From positions 248,001 to 312,000 of the forward strand of contig NZ_WUBR01000001.1 in assembly GCF_009807005.1 (NCBI RefSeq): DNA of 64,000 nt, in the 5' to 3' direction. Positions 1-9,335 of this stretch are shown piece by piece. The stretch's first letter is position 1. Each line of letters opens with the position of its first letter. The stretch is from Aurantiacibacter rhizosphaerae (GTDB lineage: Bacteria > Pseudomonadota > Alphaproteobacteria > Sphingomonadales > Sphingomonadaceae). The notes under the pieces were generated by a model that did no database searches, was not told the origin of the DNA, and saw only the letters and a list, made by a program, of their open reading frames with translations. Both the position numbers and the translations under genes were made by a program.

Positions 1-551
1 GCCTTGCGCATATAGAATTCGTCGCCATCGATCTGGCGCTGGATATCGTGGGCCGCTTTGGCGCCGAGATGGGCGATGCCTTCATCGCCGATTTTCTTGG
101 CGTTGCGGCGGATGAGGCGATGCATTTCGCGCTGATCGATCGCCACCTTGCCACCATGGGGGCAGGCTATGGCGATCTGCCGGTGCATGACGGGCTTTGG
201 CAATCGGCGATGGATACAGCGCATGATGCAGCGGCGCGGCTGGCCATCGTGCCCATGGTGCTGGAAGCGCGCGGACTGGACGTAACGCCCGCCACGCTGA
301 ACCGGGTACGATCGCAGGGCGATTCGCGCGGTGCGGCGATTCTCCAGCGAGTCCTTGACGACGAAATCCGCCACGTTTCTGCGGGCGCAAGCCATTTTAC
401 GAAGGTGTGCGTGCAGCGCGGCATAGAGCCGAAAAACCACTGGAAAAGGTTAGTAAAAACTTACTTTCGGGGGGTGCTGAAACCACCGTTCAACGACTCG
501 GCGCGTCTTGCAGCCGGTCTGTCGCGCGATCTCTACGCTGGTATTGCGTAG
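1..551 (+). CDS. DUF455 family ferritin-like protein (5' end outside window)
   Basis: The reading frame is already open at base 3 and reads LAHIEFVAIDLALDIV before the first possible internal start, so the window holds only the C-terminal part, about 183 residues. The histidine- and glutamate-rich helices (IEFVAIDLALD, DEAMHFALI, LPVHDGLW, DDEIRHVSAG) match the DUF455 family, whose helical bundle resembles ferritin-like di-metal proteins. The reaction is not established for the family. The stop codon is followed by a 149-base gap with no further gene. The family call is firm; the function is unknown. Confidence 0.85.
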   Translation, partial: LAHIEFVAIDLALDIVGRFGAEMGDAFIADFLGVAADEAMHFALIDRHLATMGAGYGDLPVHDGLWQSAMDTAHDAAARLAIVPMVLEARGLDVTPATLNRVRSQGDSRGAAILQRVLDDEIRHVSAGASHFTKVCVQRGIEPKNHWKRLVKTYFRGVLKPPFNDSARLAAGLSRDLYAGIA

Positions 552-700
552 TTAAGGAATCCCATCATACCTCACAATTATCGAGACGGCGGATGGTTCC
601 GGGGGTCTCGGCAAAAAACAGATGCGAAGCGCCATTTGGGCCAGCTCGCCGCAAAATTGTAGGGCGCTTGAACAGCGCCTGACGAAGCAAAAGGGATCGT

Positions 701-1363
701 ATGCTCGTCAAGATAGCAACCATTCTCGCCCTGGGCACTGCGGCTGTCGCCAGCCCTGCCATGGCTGAAGAAACAGGCGTGATCAACGCGGCAATCGTGG
801 CTCAGACCCCTTTGGGTGATGCCAGCGAATTCAACGAACTTTTCGCCAGCTGGGAACAGCTTGAAGATGGTGGCCGCGTTACCGCCACCGGTGAAATCAT
901 CGCAGCGCCGCGCACCGCCGTTTCGGTTCCCTCGCGGATGCCGGTTGACGGTGTGAAGCTCACCAGCTCCTTCGGCATGCGTAACCACCCGATCCTGCGC
1001 CAGCGCCGCCAGCACAACGGCGTCGATCTCGCCGCCCCGCGCGGCACGCCGGTGTATGCCACGGCTGATGGCATGGTTGAAATGGCCCAGTACTATGGCT
1101 CTTACGGCAATTATGTGCAGATCGGCCACGGCGGCGACGTGGAAACGCGTTATGCCCACCTGTCCAGCTACACCGTTCAGGATGGTGAGCAGGTCCGCAA
1201 GGGTGACCTCATTGGCTATGTCGGTTCCACCGGCCGCTCCACCGGCCCGCACCTGCATTATGAAGTCCGCGTCTCCAGCGAGCCTGTGAACCCCATCCCC
1301 TACATGGTGGCTCACATCGAAACTTCGGATGACGAACAGGCTGCACGCGGCGGTCCTGAATAA
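701..1363 (+). CDS. M23 family metallopeptidase, secreted
   Basis: A 220-residue LytM-type peptidase expected to cut peptidoglycan cross-bridges in the periplasm. Residues 1-22 form a signal peptide ending AMA. The C-terminal domain carries the zinc-site pattern of the family: H105 and D109 (QHNGVD), H153 (YAHLS) and H184/H186 (GPHLHYEVR). All expected ligands are present, so it is probably an active enzyme rather than a degenerate LytM activator. An AAGGGA ribosome site lies just before the ATG. A hairpin terminator at 1421-1448 follows. It is convergent with galU. Confidence 0.92.
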   Translation: MLVKIATILALGTAAVASPAMAEETGVINAAIVAQTPLGDASEFNELFASWEQLEDGGRVTATGEIIAAPRTAVSVPSRMPVDGVKLTSSFGMRNHPILRQRRQHNGVDLAAPRGTPVYATADGMVEMAQYYGSYGNYVQIGHGGDVETRYAHLSSYTVQDGEQVRKGDLIGYVGSTGRSTGPHLHYEVRVSSEPVNPIPYMVAHIETSDDEQAARGGPE

Positions 1364-1420
1364 GACCCACGCCAGAAGCGGCGCCTGTTACGGCGCACTC
1401 GACAATCTGAATTCGTGAAG

Positions 1421-1448
1421 CGGCTGCTAGTTTTCTAGCAGCCGTTTT
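1421..1448 (+). terminator. Intrinsic terminator of the M23 gene, overlapping the galU stop
   Basis: A perfect 10-bp stem (CGGCTGCTAG, 1421-1430, with CTAGCAGCCG, 1435-1444) closes a TTTT loop and is followed by TTTT on the plus strand. The left arm contains the galU stop codon (1427-1429), and the galU end continues through the loop and right arm. The T-run is only on the plus-strand side, so it most likely ends the M23 transcript. Confidence 0.75.
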
Positions 1449-2302
1449 GCCATGGCGCGTACATCCGCGCCCATATCCTCACGCTCCAGCGCCAGCGCCA
1501 GCGTGGCTTCCACGAAGCCCAGCTTGCTGCCGCAATCGAAGCGGCGGCCTTCGAATGTCACGGCGTTGAAGGGCTGCGTGCCGATCATCTTCGCCATCGC
1601 ATCCGTCAGCTGGATTTCACCGCCGGCACCCTTGCCCTGGTTCTCCAGCGTACGCATCACTTCAGGTTGCAGGATATAGCGGCCCGATACGATCTTGTTC
1701 GAAGGTGCCTCGTCCACGGGCGGCTTTTCCACCAGCCCCTTCACCTCGGTCAGAGCGCCATTCGTTTCGCCGGGATCGATCACGCCATAGCTGGACACAT
1801 CTTCATGCGGCACTTCCAGCACGGAGATCAGGTTTCCGCCAACCTCGTTATAGGCCTCTACCATCTGCGCCATGCATCCCGGTTCACCCACCATCATCTC
1901 GTCCGGCAACAGGATGGCGAAGGGTTCATCGCCCACGATGGCGCGGGCGCACCAGATCGCGTGGCCCAGGCCCAGCGGAACCTGCTGGCGAACGGTGATG
2001 ATATCGCCCGGCGTTGCGCGGGTCGGGTCCAGCACGCTCATATCCTTGCCGCGTTCGCTCATCGTGGCTTCGAGTTCGTAGGCGACATCGAAATGTTCGA
2101 CGATGGCGGTCTTCCCGCGGCCGGTGACGAAGATCATCTGTTCGATCCCCGCCTCGCGCGCCTCGTCCACGGCATACTGGATAAGCGGGCGATCCACGAT
2201 CGGCAGCAATTCCTTGGGAATGGCCTTGGTGGCCGGAAGGAAGCGGGTGCCAAGTCCGGCGACGGGGAAAACGGCTTTGCGGATGGGTTTGCGTTCGGTC
2301 AT
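1427..2302 (-). CDS. galU: UTP--glucose-1-phosphate uridylyltransferase
   Basis: A 291-residue GalU, making UDP-glucose from UTP and glucose-1-phosphate for surface polysaccharides. The nucleotide-binding signature GLGTRFLPATKAIPKE is at residues 16-31, and VEKPP and the C-terminal FDCGSKLG segment fit the family. I chose the ATG at 2302 because MTERKPIRKAVFPVAG matches the usual N-terminus; the frame stays open about 87 codons further upstream without resemblance to the family. It is divergent from the small gene at 2441. Full length with no damage seen. Confidence 0.95.
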   Translation of the reverse strand: MTERKPIRKAVFPVAGLGTRFLPATKAIPKELLPIVDRPLIQYAVDEAREAGIEQMIFVTGRGKTAIVEHFDVAYELEATMSERGKDMSVLDPTRATPGDIITVRQQVPLGLGHAIWCARAIVGDEPFAILLPDEMMVGEPGCMAQMVEAYNEVGGNLISVLEVPHEDVSSYGVIDPGETNGALTEVKGLVEKPPVDEAPSNKIVSGRYILQPEVMRTLENQGKGAGGEIQLTDAMAKMIGTQPFNAVTFEGRRFDCGSKLGFVEATLALALEREDMGADVRAMAKRLLEN

Positions 2303-2440
2303 GCCGGTTTTGTGCAGTGCGGCAGTCCCGTGGTCAACCGCCATTGGCATCGCAAATATGCAGGTCGTCTTATTCTGGAGCAATTGTGCAGAACTTAACT
2401 GCGGTCCGTGCGTTGAAAGGGAAAGGAAAGGATAAAGCCA

Positions 2441-2686
2441 ATGCTTATCAAGCTCGCTGCACTCGGTGCCCTCGGATATGCCGGGTATCGCTATTATGAA
2501 AAGACCACGCGCCAGGACCGTAACGAGGCATTCGCCGCGAATCAGGCCGGTGGATCGAACCACCAGCAGATCCGCAACGCTGGCCCCGGCGCGATGGCCG
2601 ATTCGCCCAAGAAGGACACCTGGGACGAAGTTGACGAGGAGCTGGACGAAAGCTTCCCCGCGAGTGATCCGCCAGCTAATTACTGA
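2441..2686 (+). CDS. Small protein with C-terminal ESFPASDPP motif
   Basis: An 81-residue protein. An N-terminal hydrophobic stretch (LIKLAALGALGYAGYRYY) may be a membrane anchor or uncleaved signal. The middle is polar, and the C-terminus carries VDEELDESFPASDPPAN. That tail motif is widespread in small proteins of sphingomonads and rhizobia, often near stress genes, but I know of no defined function. GGAAAGGA precedes the ATG. It is divergent from galU, with 138 bases between the starts. Confidence 0.75.
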   Translation: MLIKLAALGALGYAGYRYYEKTTRQDRNEAFAANQAGGSNHQQIRNAGPGAMADSPKKDTWDEVDEELDESFPASDPPANY

Positions 2687-2695
2687 TAAGGCTGA

Positions 2696-2944
2696 TTACT
2701 GATCAGACCGTCGGCGCAAGTCGGCGACCAGCCACAACCTGATGGCTGTAGCGAGGCCGGGCGGATGCTCGGCCTCGATACGTTCGGCGTCTATTTTCGC
2801 CACCAGCGCATTTACCGGCAGCCCCGCACGTGCGGATGCCTCATGCAGCATGTCCCAGAACAAGGGCTCCAGACTGATGGAGGTCTTGTGCCCGGCAATC
2901 TCGACAGATCGCTTTCGCGGTGGGTGATAGGGCGTGTCGATCAT
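2696..2944 (-). CDS. Ribbon-helix-helix domain protein
   Basis: An 82-residue protein whose centre (KRSVEIAGHKTSISLEPLFW, then an amphipathic helix EMLHEASARAG-like) fits the RHH_4-type ribbon-helix-helix family, suggesting DNA binding as a dimer. I use the ATG at 2944 (MIDTPYHPP), since the 24 codons upstream in frame look like spacer. The gene is divergent from the LuxR/DUF4019 gene with a 99-base shared upstream region, so it could regulate itself or that neighbour; this is inference. It ends 9 bases after the stop of the small plus-strand gene. Confidence 0.8.
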   Translation of the reverse strand: MIDTPYHPPRKRSVEIAGHKTSISLEPLFWDMLHEASARAGLPVNALVAKIDAERIEAEHPPGLATAIRLWLVADLRRRSDQ

Positions 2945-3043
2945 GGATAACTCCCCTAGCCCGATCCGCGCCCGCTGACGAACCCGTGACCTACGAATTA
3001 TTTGGGGTAGCTGCACCGCGCCCCGCGCCGTACCCCTTGCTGC

Positions 3044-3790
3044 ATGTCACACGGGTACGAGGCATTGTCCGACAAGGAGAAGGAGACGCTGCGGCTGATC
3101 CTGAACAGGCACGATGCAAAATCCATGGCGCGGGAACTCGCGCTGTCGGTGCACACCATAAACGAACGGCTGCGCAGTGCGCGGCGCAAGCTACAGGTTA
3201 CCAGCAGCAAGGAAGCCGCCCGCCTGCTGTTGCAGCAGGAGAGGCCGGTGCCTGCCAAAACCCTTGGGTACAAGCATTTGGGGGATGAACCGGTACATGC
3301 CTCTGCGGCAGACGATGGATCAGCAAGGGCGCGGAATGGCCGCGGCCTGATGATTGGAGCAATCCTGATGCTGACGACACTGGCGATCCTCACCCTCACC
3401 ACAACGCTTCCCGCAAACCTTCCTGTAACGCAGGATGCCGCGCCCCACGCGGTTGCCGCCGATGACGCGGAAAAGGAGAGCGCCGCCCGCGAATGGCTGG
3501 CGCTGACTGACGCATCAGACTGGCAGGGCAGTTACGATGCCACAGGCTCCGCTTTTCAGGAGCTGAATACGGCAGAGGTGTGGGAGGCGGTTTCACTGGA
3601 AGCGCGCGCTCCGCTGGGTGCGGTCATCCGGCGCGATGCAATCAGTTTCCAGCATCTTGCCGCACCGCCGATGGGATATTGGCAGGTGCGTTTCAGCACC
3701 GATTTCGCAGAGCGGCAGGACGTGATCGAATCGGTGACGCTGGAACGGGAGGACGGCGCATTGCGCGTTGTCGGCTACATCATCGAATGA
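3044..3790 (+). CDS. Membrane-anchored LuxR-type HTH protein with DUF4019 domain
   Basis: A 248-residue protein in three parts. Residues about 5-65 are a LuxR/GerE-type helix-turn-helix (LSDKEKETLRLIL, LSVHTINERLRSARRKL). Residues 101-121 are one hydrophobic segment. Residues about 145-248 match DUF4019 (WLALTDASDWQGSYD at the start, YWQVRF in the middle). The predicted topology puts DNA binding in the cytoplasm and DUF4019 outside, as in ToxR-like one-component regulators. The signal and targets are unknown. There is no phosphoacceptor domain, so it is not a classical response regulator. The phaB terminator follows. Confidence 0.85.
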   Translation: MSHGYEALSDKEKETLRLILNRHDAKSMARELALSVHTINERLRSARRKLQVTSSKEAARLLLQQERPVPAKTLGYKHLGDEPVHASAADDGSARARNGRGLMIGAILMLTTLAILTLTTTLPANLPVTQDAAPHAVAADDAEKESAAREWLALTDASDWQGSYDATGSAFQELNTAEVWEAVSLEARAPLGAVIRRDAISFQHLAAPPMGYWQVRFSTDFAERQDVIESVTLEREDGALRVVGYIIE

Positions 3791-3799
3791 TGCGGCCTC

Positions 3800-3829
3800 A
3801 AAAAGGGGGCGCCGCGAACACGGCGCCCC
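3800..3829 (-). terminator. Intrinsic terminator of phaB
   Basis: A perfect 9-bp GC stem (GGGGCGCCG, 3806-3814, with CGGCGCCCC, 3821-3829) encloses a 6-base loop. Read on the minus strand it is followed by a run of five T (AAAAA at 3800-3804 on the plus strand). It lies just past the phaB stop and also between two convergent genes, so it may help end the DUF4019 transcript. Confidence 0.85.
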
Positions 3830-3835
3830 GCTTAA

Positions 3836-4558
3836 TCAATACATGTGCTGCCCGCCATTGATGCTGAGCGTGGAACCGGTGACGAAAGCCCCCTGCTCGG
3901 AAGCGAGGAAAGACACGCCCCGCGCGATTTCGCTGGCCTGGCCAAGCCGGCCGACGGGGATCTTGGCTACGATCTTTTCCAGCACGTTCTCCGGCACGGC
4001 GGCAACCATGTCCGTATCGATATAGCCGGGCGCAATGGCGTTCACGGTGATGCCGTAACGCGCGCCTTCCTGTGCCAGCGCCTTGGTAAAGCCGTGGATG
4101 CCGCTTTTGGCAGCGGCATAGTTCACCTGGCCGTATTGGCCTGCCTGGCCGTTGATGGAGCCGATGTTGATGATGCGGCCCCACTTGCGATCCTTCATGC
4201 CTTCGAAGGTGGCCTTGGCCATGTTGAAGCAGCCGCCCAGGTTCGTGCGCATCACGTCCGACCAGTCTTCATAGCTCATGCGCATCAGCGTGCCGTCACG
4301 GGTGATGCCGGCATTGTTCACCACGACATCGATCGGACCCACGTCGCTGGCGATCTTTTCGCACGCGGCCAGTGTTGCCGCGTGATCGCCCACGTCGAAC
4401 TTGTATGCGGCGATGCCGGTTTCGTCGGTAAAGGCACGCGCCTTTTCATCATTACCGGCATAACTGGCGACGACGGTGAATCCGTCCTGTTTCAGGGATT
4501 CGCAGATAGCGCGGCCAATGCCGCGCGTTCCACCGGTAACAATTGCTACGTGTGCCAA
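3836..4558 (-). CDS. phaB: Acetoacetyl-CoA reductase (PHB synthesis)
   Basis: A 240-residue short-chain dehydrogenase that reduces acetoacetyl-CoA to (R)-3-hydroxybutyryl-CoA with NADPH, the second step of polyhydroxybutyrate synthesis. The cofactor motif TGGTRGIG is at residues 8-15, NNAG at 81-84, and the catalytic set is S134, Y147 and K151. The SINGQAGQYGQVNY stretch is characteristic of PhaB rather than FabG. The start is a TTG at 4558 with a GGAGAGA ribosome site; no in-frame ATG fits. Neither phaA nor phaC is adjacent. The depolymerase phaZ is 30 kb away in the window. Confidence 0.93.
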   Translation of the reverse strand: MAHVAIVTGGTRGIGRAICESLKQDGFTVVASYAGNDEKARAFTDETGIAAYKFDVGDHAATLAACEKIASDVGPIDVVVNNAGITRDGTLMRMSYEDWSDVMRTNLGGCFNMAKATFEGMKDRKWGRIINIGSINGQAGQYGQVNYAAAKSGIHGFTKALAQEGARYGITVNAIAPGYIDTDMVAAVPENVLEKIVAKIPVGRLGQASEIARGVSFLASEQGAFVTGSTLSINGGQHMY

Positions 4559-4620
4559 ATCAGTCTCTCCAGCTAGTTTGTTAAACCCGGCCTCACGTTA
4601 GACACGGCTTGTGTCATCCG

Positions 4621-4648
4621 CAAAACAAAACCCCGCCGAAGCGGGGTT
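4621..4648 (-). terminator. Intrinsic terminator downstream of the 264-residue envelope gene
   Basis: Stem AACCCCGC (4629-4636) with GCGGGGTT (4641-4648) and a CGAA loop. On the minus strand it is followed by TTTTGTTTT, a good termination signal, 25 bases after the stop codon of the gene ending at 4674. Confidence 0.85.
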
Positions 4649-4673
4649 GAGTAAAACAAAATGTCTTGCAGGA

Positions 4674-5468
4674 TCAGAAGCGGAACTGGGTGCCGATATA
4701 CACGGCCTGGCTGTCCTGCTGTTCCAGATCCGGAACGGGAAGCAGATCGCGATCCTGTTCGTAACGAACACCGGCGGTGATATCCAGATTACGGGTCAGG
4801 CGATAGCTGCCTGCCACATCCAGCATCTGATCGGTGAGCGTTTCGCCGGAAACGGCCACATCGTCTGCAGCGCGATCTTCGTCCAGTTCGATCCGGGCGG
4901 CAAAGCGGCTGGGCTTGTCCTTGGTTGCAGCGCGCGGGGCGAAGTCCGAAAGATCGGGAATGCGTGCGCGCGAAAGATTGCTGGACAGATCCGGCGTGGC
5001 GATCTTGCGCGCCGGTGCCGCGCCCTGCGATGCAACCTGCGATTGGGCAAAGCTGGAATAGCCGCGCGCAAGGCCAAGATTGTAACGCGTGGATGCCACG
5101 CGGAGCCCGGCGGAGCGGTTGGCTTCGCTACGCTGCGAACCGATCGTGTTGTTGGCGGCAAGAGCATCTGCCGTCTGCTGGTCTACCCGAACGGCCACCG
5201 TGACGGAGCGCGCGCTGGGCGAATCGTCAGACCCGGCGGGCGTGAAGCGCATCATGCGCGAATCGCCATGCTGCTGCGCGATGAATTCTGCCAGCCGCGG
5301 ATCGGCATTGGCGGGTGTGAAGGAGAGGAAGGTGTCCGGCACATCGACGGCGGCATTTTCTGCCAGCGCGCCAAAGGCGAAGCCTGCACTGGGAAGCGCG
5401 ACGGCAAGCAGCAGTGCGGACGCGCCAAACGCCGCCTTTCCTGCCAGTGCTGTGCGCTTCTTTGTCAT
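4674..5468 (-). CDS. Secreted or outer-membrane protein of unknown function
   Basis: 264 residues from the ATG at 5466-5468 (MTKKRTALAG). A basic start and a long hydrophobic stretch (about residues 8-36, AAFGASALLLAVALPSAGFA) make a signal peptide. The C-terminal 60 residues alternate polar and apolar residues (DITAGVRYEQD, AVYIGTQFRF) and end in phenylalanine, the usual last residue of an outer-membrane beta-strand. The middle is polar, without a domain I recognise. It could be a small barrel or a periplasmic protein with barrel-like ends. It stands alone, with its own terminator. Confidence 0.6.
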   Translation of the reverse strand: MTKKRTALAGKAAFGASALLLAVALPSAGFAFGALAENAAVDVPDTFLSFTPANADPRLAEFIAQQHGDSRMMRFTPAGSDDSPSARSVTVAVRVDQQTADALAANNTIGSQRSEANRSAGLRVASTRYNLGLARGYSSFAQSQVASQGAAPARKIATPDLSSNLSRARIPDLSDFAPRAATKDKPSRFAARIELDEDRAADDVAVSGETLTDQMLDVAGSYRLTRNLDITAGVRYEQDRDLLPVPDLEQQDSQAVYIGTQFRF

Positions 5469-5804
5469 GTGTCCTCTTTTATCCCCATCCTGATGGACGC
5501 CGAATGAATACGGTGGTTCCCCGTTTTTGGCGAGTCGCATCGATCACTTCCATTGCTACGACTGAATTGTACAAAACGCCAGACATCGCTTTGCAACCCA
5601 ACGGCTTTTTGCAGACTGTTGCAGCTTCTCCACAGCACGTGTCACGCATTGGCACGCTATCTGTCGCCATATTAAGCGGGTGTTCACGGCGATTCGCGGC
5701 ATTTGTGCCCCCTTAGAAGGCCTCTATACAATGCTTCGCCTTGCCGCGGGCATCTTGCCCGTTATAGAGGCTGCTTGCAGCGACTTTTCGTGTTTACAGG
5801 ACCA

Positions 5805-6269
5805 ATGATGGCAATTTCCCCCGTTCGCAAATTTTCCCGCCAGCTTGCCGGTGCCGCCATGCTGGGCACGGCCTCGCTTGCCCTTTCCGCATGTGGCGGC
5901 GGCGATGATCAGCGCCTGCGCACCGATCTGGCCGCGGCGCAGGTCACCTCCATCGGGGTGAATTCCTACCTTTGGCGCGCCAGCCTGGAGACCTTGTCCT
6001 TCATGCCGCTGACGCAGGCAGACAGTTCGGGCGGCGTGCTGGTAACAGACTGGTATGCCGATCCCGCCAATCCCAATGAACGGGTGAAGGTATCGGTCGC
6101 CATTCTGGATCAGAACCTGCGCGCCGATGCGCTGCGCGTTGCTGCCAGCCGCCAGGTTCTGCAGGGCGGCACCTGGGTGGAGGCACCCGTGCAGGCCGCC
6201 ACGGTGCAGCGTCTGGAAGACATCATTCTTACCAAGGCGCGCGATCTCCGGCGTTCCGCCATCGGCTAA
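5805..6269 (+). CDS. DUF3576 lipoprotein
   Basis: About 154 residues. The signal sequence ends in the lipobox LSAC, so the protein is probably lipid-anchored. The core (GVNSYLWRASLETLSFMPL, VTDWYADPANPNERVKV) is typical of DUF3576, a family found just upstream of leuS in many alphaproteobacteria; its function is unknown. I start at the ATG at 5805, with ACAGGA just upstream, since codons further 5' do not resemble a signal peptide. leuS follows after 21 bases, so they are likely cotranscribed. Confidence 0.9.
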   Translation: MMAISPVRKFSRQLAGAAMLGTASLALSACGGGDDQRLRTDLAAAQVTSIGVNSYLWRASLETLSFMPLTQADSSGGVLVTDWYADPANPNERVKVSVAILDQNLRADALRVAASRQVLQGGTWVEAPVQAATVQRLEDIILTKARDLRRSAIG

Positions 6270-6290
6270 ACTCCCCTAGGGGCACAAACC

Positions 6291-8810
6291 ATGACAGCTG
6301 AACGATTCGATCCGTCGAGCGCCGACGGTCGCTGGCAAGCCGCGTGGGACGAAGCCAAGTGCTTCGAAGCCGACAGCGCCAGCGACAAGCCCAAGACCTA
6401 TGTGCTGGAGATGTTTCCCTATCCCAGCGGGCGCATCCACATCGGCCACGTGCGCAATTACACGATGGGCGATGTGCTGGCGCGCTATCACGCGATGCGC
6501 GGGCGCGAGGTGCTGCACCCCATGGGGTGGGACGCGTTCGGCATGCCGGCAGAGAATGCCGCCATGGAAAAGGGCGTGCATCCCGGCGGCTGGACCTACG
6601 ATAATATCGCCACGATGAAGGCCCAGCTGAAACAGCTGGGCTTTGCGCTCGACTGGTCCCGCGAATTCGCCACCTGCGATCCTGAATATTACGGCCACGA
6701 ACAGGCCCTGTTTATCGACCTGTTCGAGAACGGCCTGGTCTATCGCAAGGAGAGCGAGGTCAATTGGGACCCGGTCGATATGACCGTGCTGGCGAACGAG
6801 CAGGTGATCGACGGCAAGGGCTGGCGTTCGGGCGCGGAAGTTGAGAAGCGCAAGCTGAACCAGTGGTTCCTCAAGATCACCGATTTCGCCGAAGACCTGC
6901 TGGACGGCCTCGGCACGCTGGAGGATTGGCCTCAGAAGGTGCGGCTGATGCAGGAAAACTGGATCGGCAAGAGCCAAGGCCTGGAATTTTCCTTCGACCT
7001 TTCCAGCGGCGACAAGCTGCCCGTCTACACCACGCGGCCCGATACGATCTTCGGCGCCAGCTTCGTGGCCGTGGCTGCCGATCATCCGGTGGCACAGGCC
7101 GTGGCGGCGGATGATGCCACGGCGCAGGAATTCATCGCGCTGTGCAAGCGCGGCGGCACCACCGCGGCAGAGCTGGAGACGGCGGAAAAGCTGGGCTTCG
7201 ACACCGGCATCACCGCGCGCCACCCGTTCACCGGGGCACAGCTGCCGCTGTTCATCGCCAACTTCGTGCTGATGGATTACGGCACCGGCGCGATCATGGC
7301 CGTACCGGGGCATGACCAGCGCGACTTCGAATTTGCGACCAAGTATTCGCTGCCCATCCCTCGCGTGGTCGCGCCTAGCGTGGACGAGGCGGGCAAGCCT
7401 TTCGATGGAGAGGCCGAGGCGGGCGAGGGCGTTCTCGTCAATTCAGATTTTCTCGATGGCATGGACGTGGAAAGCGCCAAGGCCGAGGTAATCGCCCGCG
7501 CTGAAAAGGGCGGCTGGGGCAAGGGCACCACGGTATGGCGCCTGCGCGACTGGGGCGTTTCGCGCCAGCGTTACTGGGGCACGCCCATCCCCTTCATCCA
7601 TTGCGATGCTTGCGGCGTTGTGCCCGTGCCGAAGGATCAGTTGCCGGTAAAGCTGCCGGAGGATGTCTCTTTCGAACAGCCGGGCAATCCGTTGCTGCGC
7701 CATCCCACGTGGAAAGACACGACCTGCCCCAAGTGTGGCGGCAAGGCCGAGCGGGAAACCGACACGCTCGACACTTTCGTCAATTCCAGCTGGTATTTCC
7801 TGCGCTTCGCCAGCCAGCCGGCGGACAAGCCCTTCGACGCTGCCGAAGTCGCGCAATGGATGCCGGTAGATCAATATATCGGCGGTATCGAGCACGCGAT
7901 CCTGCACCTGCTTTACGCCCGCTTCTGGACGCGCGCTCTCGCCCATTGCGGCAAGCTGGATGTGAAGGAGCCCTTCGCCAGCCTGTTCACGCAAGGCATG
8001 GTGACGCACGAGACTTACAGCCGCAAGGACGGCCCGCGAGAGGTGTATTACACGCCTGCCGAGGTTGATCGCTCAAGCGAAGGCGCGGTGCTGAAGGACG
8101 ATGGCCAGCCGGTGCAGATCGGCAAGGTCATCAAGATGTCGAAGTCGAAGAAGAACGTCGTCGATCCCGAAGACATCATTCGCGATTACGGTGCCGATGC
8201 GGTGCGCTGGTTCATGCTGTCGGACTCTCCGCCGGAGCGGGACCTGCCGTGGTCCGAAGCCGGGATCGAAGGCTGCGGCCGTTTCGTGCAGCGCCTCTGG
8301 CGTCTGTTCGGACAATTCGACGATGGAGCGTCCGGCGAGGACAAGGATCTCGCTCGCAAGACGCACCAGACCATCGCCGCAATTGCCGAAGACATCGAGG
8401 CGTTGGCTTTCAACAAGGCGGTGGCGCGGATCTACGAACTCACCAGCGCGGCGGAAAAGGCCAAGCCATCGGCGGATCGCAACCACGCCATCCGCTCGCT
8501 GTTGCTGATGGCCTCCCCCATGATGCCGCATCTTGCCGAGGAAGGCTGGCACGCGATGGGCGGCACCGGACTTGTTGCCGAAGCAGATTGGCCCGAGGTC
8601 GACGAAAGACTGCTGGTAAATGACGAAGTCACTATTGCGGTGCAGCATAAGGGCAAGCTGCGCGATACGCTGACAGCGCCCGCCGATGCATCGAAGGATG
8701 ATCTGGAGGCGCTTGCACTTGCCAGCGAGAAGGTTCAGCGTTCGATCGATGGTGCAGAAATTCGCAAGGTGATCGTGGTGCCCGGCAGGCTGGTGAATAT
8801 CGTTACATGA
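6291..8810 (+). CDS. leuS: Leucyl-tRNA synthetase
   Basis: An 839-residue class I synthetase that charges tRNA-Leu. The HIGH motif is at residues 50-53 and KMSKS at 615-619 ([16 protein letters not shown]). The editing-domain motif [12 protein letters not shown] and the zinc-like CDACG and CPKCGG pairs are present. The length and order of domains are normal for bacteria. The stop overlaps the lptE start by 4 bases (ATGA), giving the common alphaproteobacterial leuS-lptE-holA operon. Confidence 0.98.
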   Translation: MTAERFDPSSADGRWQAAWDEAKCFEADSASDKPKTYVLEMFPYPSGRIHIGHVRNYTMGDVLARYHAMRGREVLHPMGWDAFGMPAENAAMEKGVHPGGWTYDNIATMKAQLKQLGFALDWSREFATCDPEYYGHEQALFIDLFENGLVYRKESEVNWDPVDMTVLANEQVIDGKGWRSGAEVEKRKLNQWFLKITDFAEDLLDGLGTLEDWPQKVRLMQENWIGKSQGLEFSFDLSSGDKLPVYTTRPDTIFGASFVAVAADHPVAQAVAADDATAQEFIALCKRGGTTAAELETAEKLGFDTGITARHPFTGAQLPLFIANFVLMDYGTGAIMAVPGHDQRDFEFATKYSLPIPRVVAPSVDEAGKPFDGEAEAGEGVLVNSDFLDGMDVESAKAEVIARAEKGGWGKGTTVWRLRDWGVSRQRYWGTPIPFIHCDACGVVPVPKDQLPVKLPEDVSFEQPGNPLLRHPTWKDTTCPKCGGKAERETDTLDTFVNSSWYFLRFASQPADKPFDAAEVAQWMPVDQYIGGIEHAILHLLYARFWTRALAHCGKLDVKEPFASLFTQGMVTHETYSRKDGPREVYYTPAEVDRSSEGAVLKDDGQPVQIGKVIKMSKSKKNVVDPEDIIRDYGADAVRWFMLSDSPPERDLPWSEAGIEGCGRFVQRLWRLFGQFDDGASGEDKDLARKTHQTIAAIAEDIEALAFNKAVARIYELTSAAEKAKPSADRNHAIRSLLLMASPMMPHLAEEGWHAMGGTGLVAEADWPEVDERLLVNDEVTIAVQHKGKLRDTLTAPADASKDDLEALALASEKVQRSIDGAEIRKVIVVPGRLVNIVT

Positions 8811-9313
8811 TGCGCGTTGCCGCCCTTACCCTGGCCCTTGCGGTGCCTTCCCTGTCCCTCACCGGGTGCGGGCTGCAACCTATCTATGCAGGCGGCGGAA
8901 ACGGCTTTGTCGCGCGCGAACTGGCCGCCATCGACGTGCCGCCGATCCCCGGCCGCGAAGGCTGGCTGGTGCGCAATGCGCTGAATGATAGGCTGGGCCG
9001 CGGCGCAACAGGCAGCACCTCGCAATACCGCCTCGACATCGTGCTGGATGATGACCTGGAAGGCCTCGGCCTGCTGACCGATGATACCATCGGCCGCCAG
9101 CGCCGCATCCTGCGCGCGCGGTACCAATTGGTAGACGTTGCGACGGACACGATCCTTGTCGATGCCACCGCCGGCTCCGACGCGGGTATCGACGTTGTCG
9201 GCTCCGAATTCGCCACTATCGCGGCAGAGCAGACTGCGCTGGAAAACCTTGCACAGGAAGTGGCGAACCAGATCGTCACCCGCGTCACCCGCACCCTGCG
9301 CGAAACGCAGTGA
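8807..9313 (+). CDS. lptE: LPS assembly lipoprotein LptE
   Basis: A 168-residue lipoprotein; the lipobox LSLTGC gives Cys21 as the lipidated residue. The context (leuS upstream with a 4-base overlap, holA downstream) and the GCGLQPIY start of the mature protein are typical of LptE, which plugs the LptD barrel at the outer membrane and helps place LPS on the cell surface. The sequence is poorly conserved in general, so part of the call rests on position. The inner-membrane and periplasmic partners lptC and lptA are 4 kb downstream on the other strand. Confidence 0.9.
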   Translation: MMRVAALTLALAVPSLSLTGCGLQPIYAGGGNGFVARELAAIDVPPIPGREGWLVRNALNDRLGRGATGSTSQYRLDIVLDDDLEGLGLLTDDTIGRQRRILRARYQLVDVATDTILVDATAGSDAGIDVVGSEFATIAAEQTALENLAQEVANQIVTRVTRTLRETQ

Positions 9314-9335
9314 GTCGCGGTGTGAGAAGCCACCC

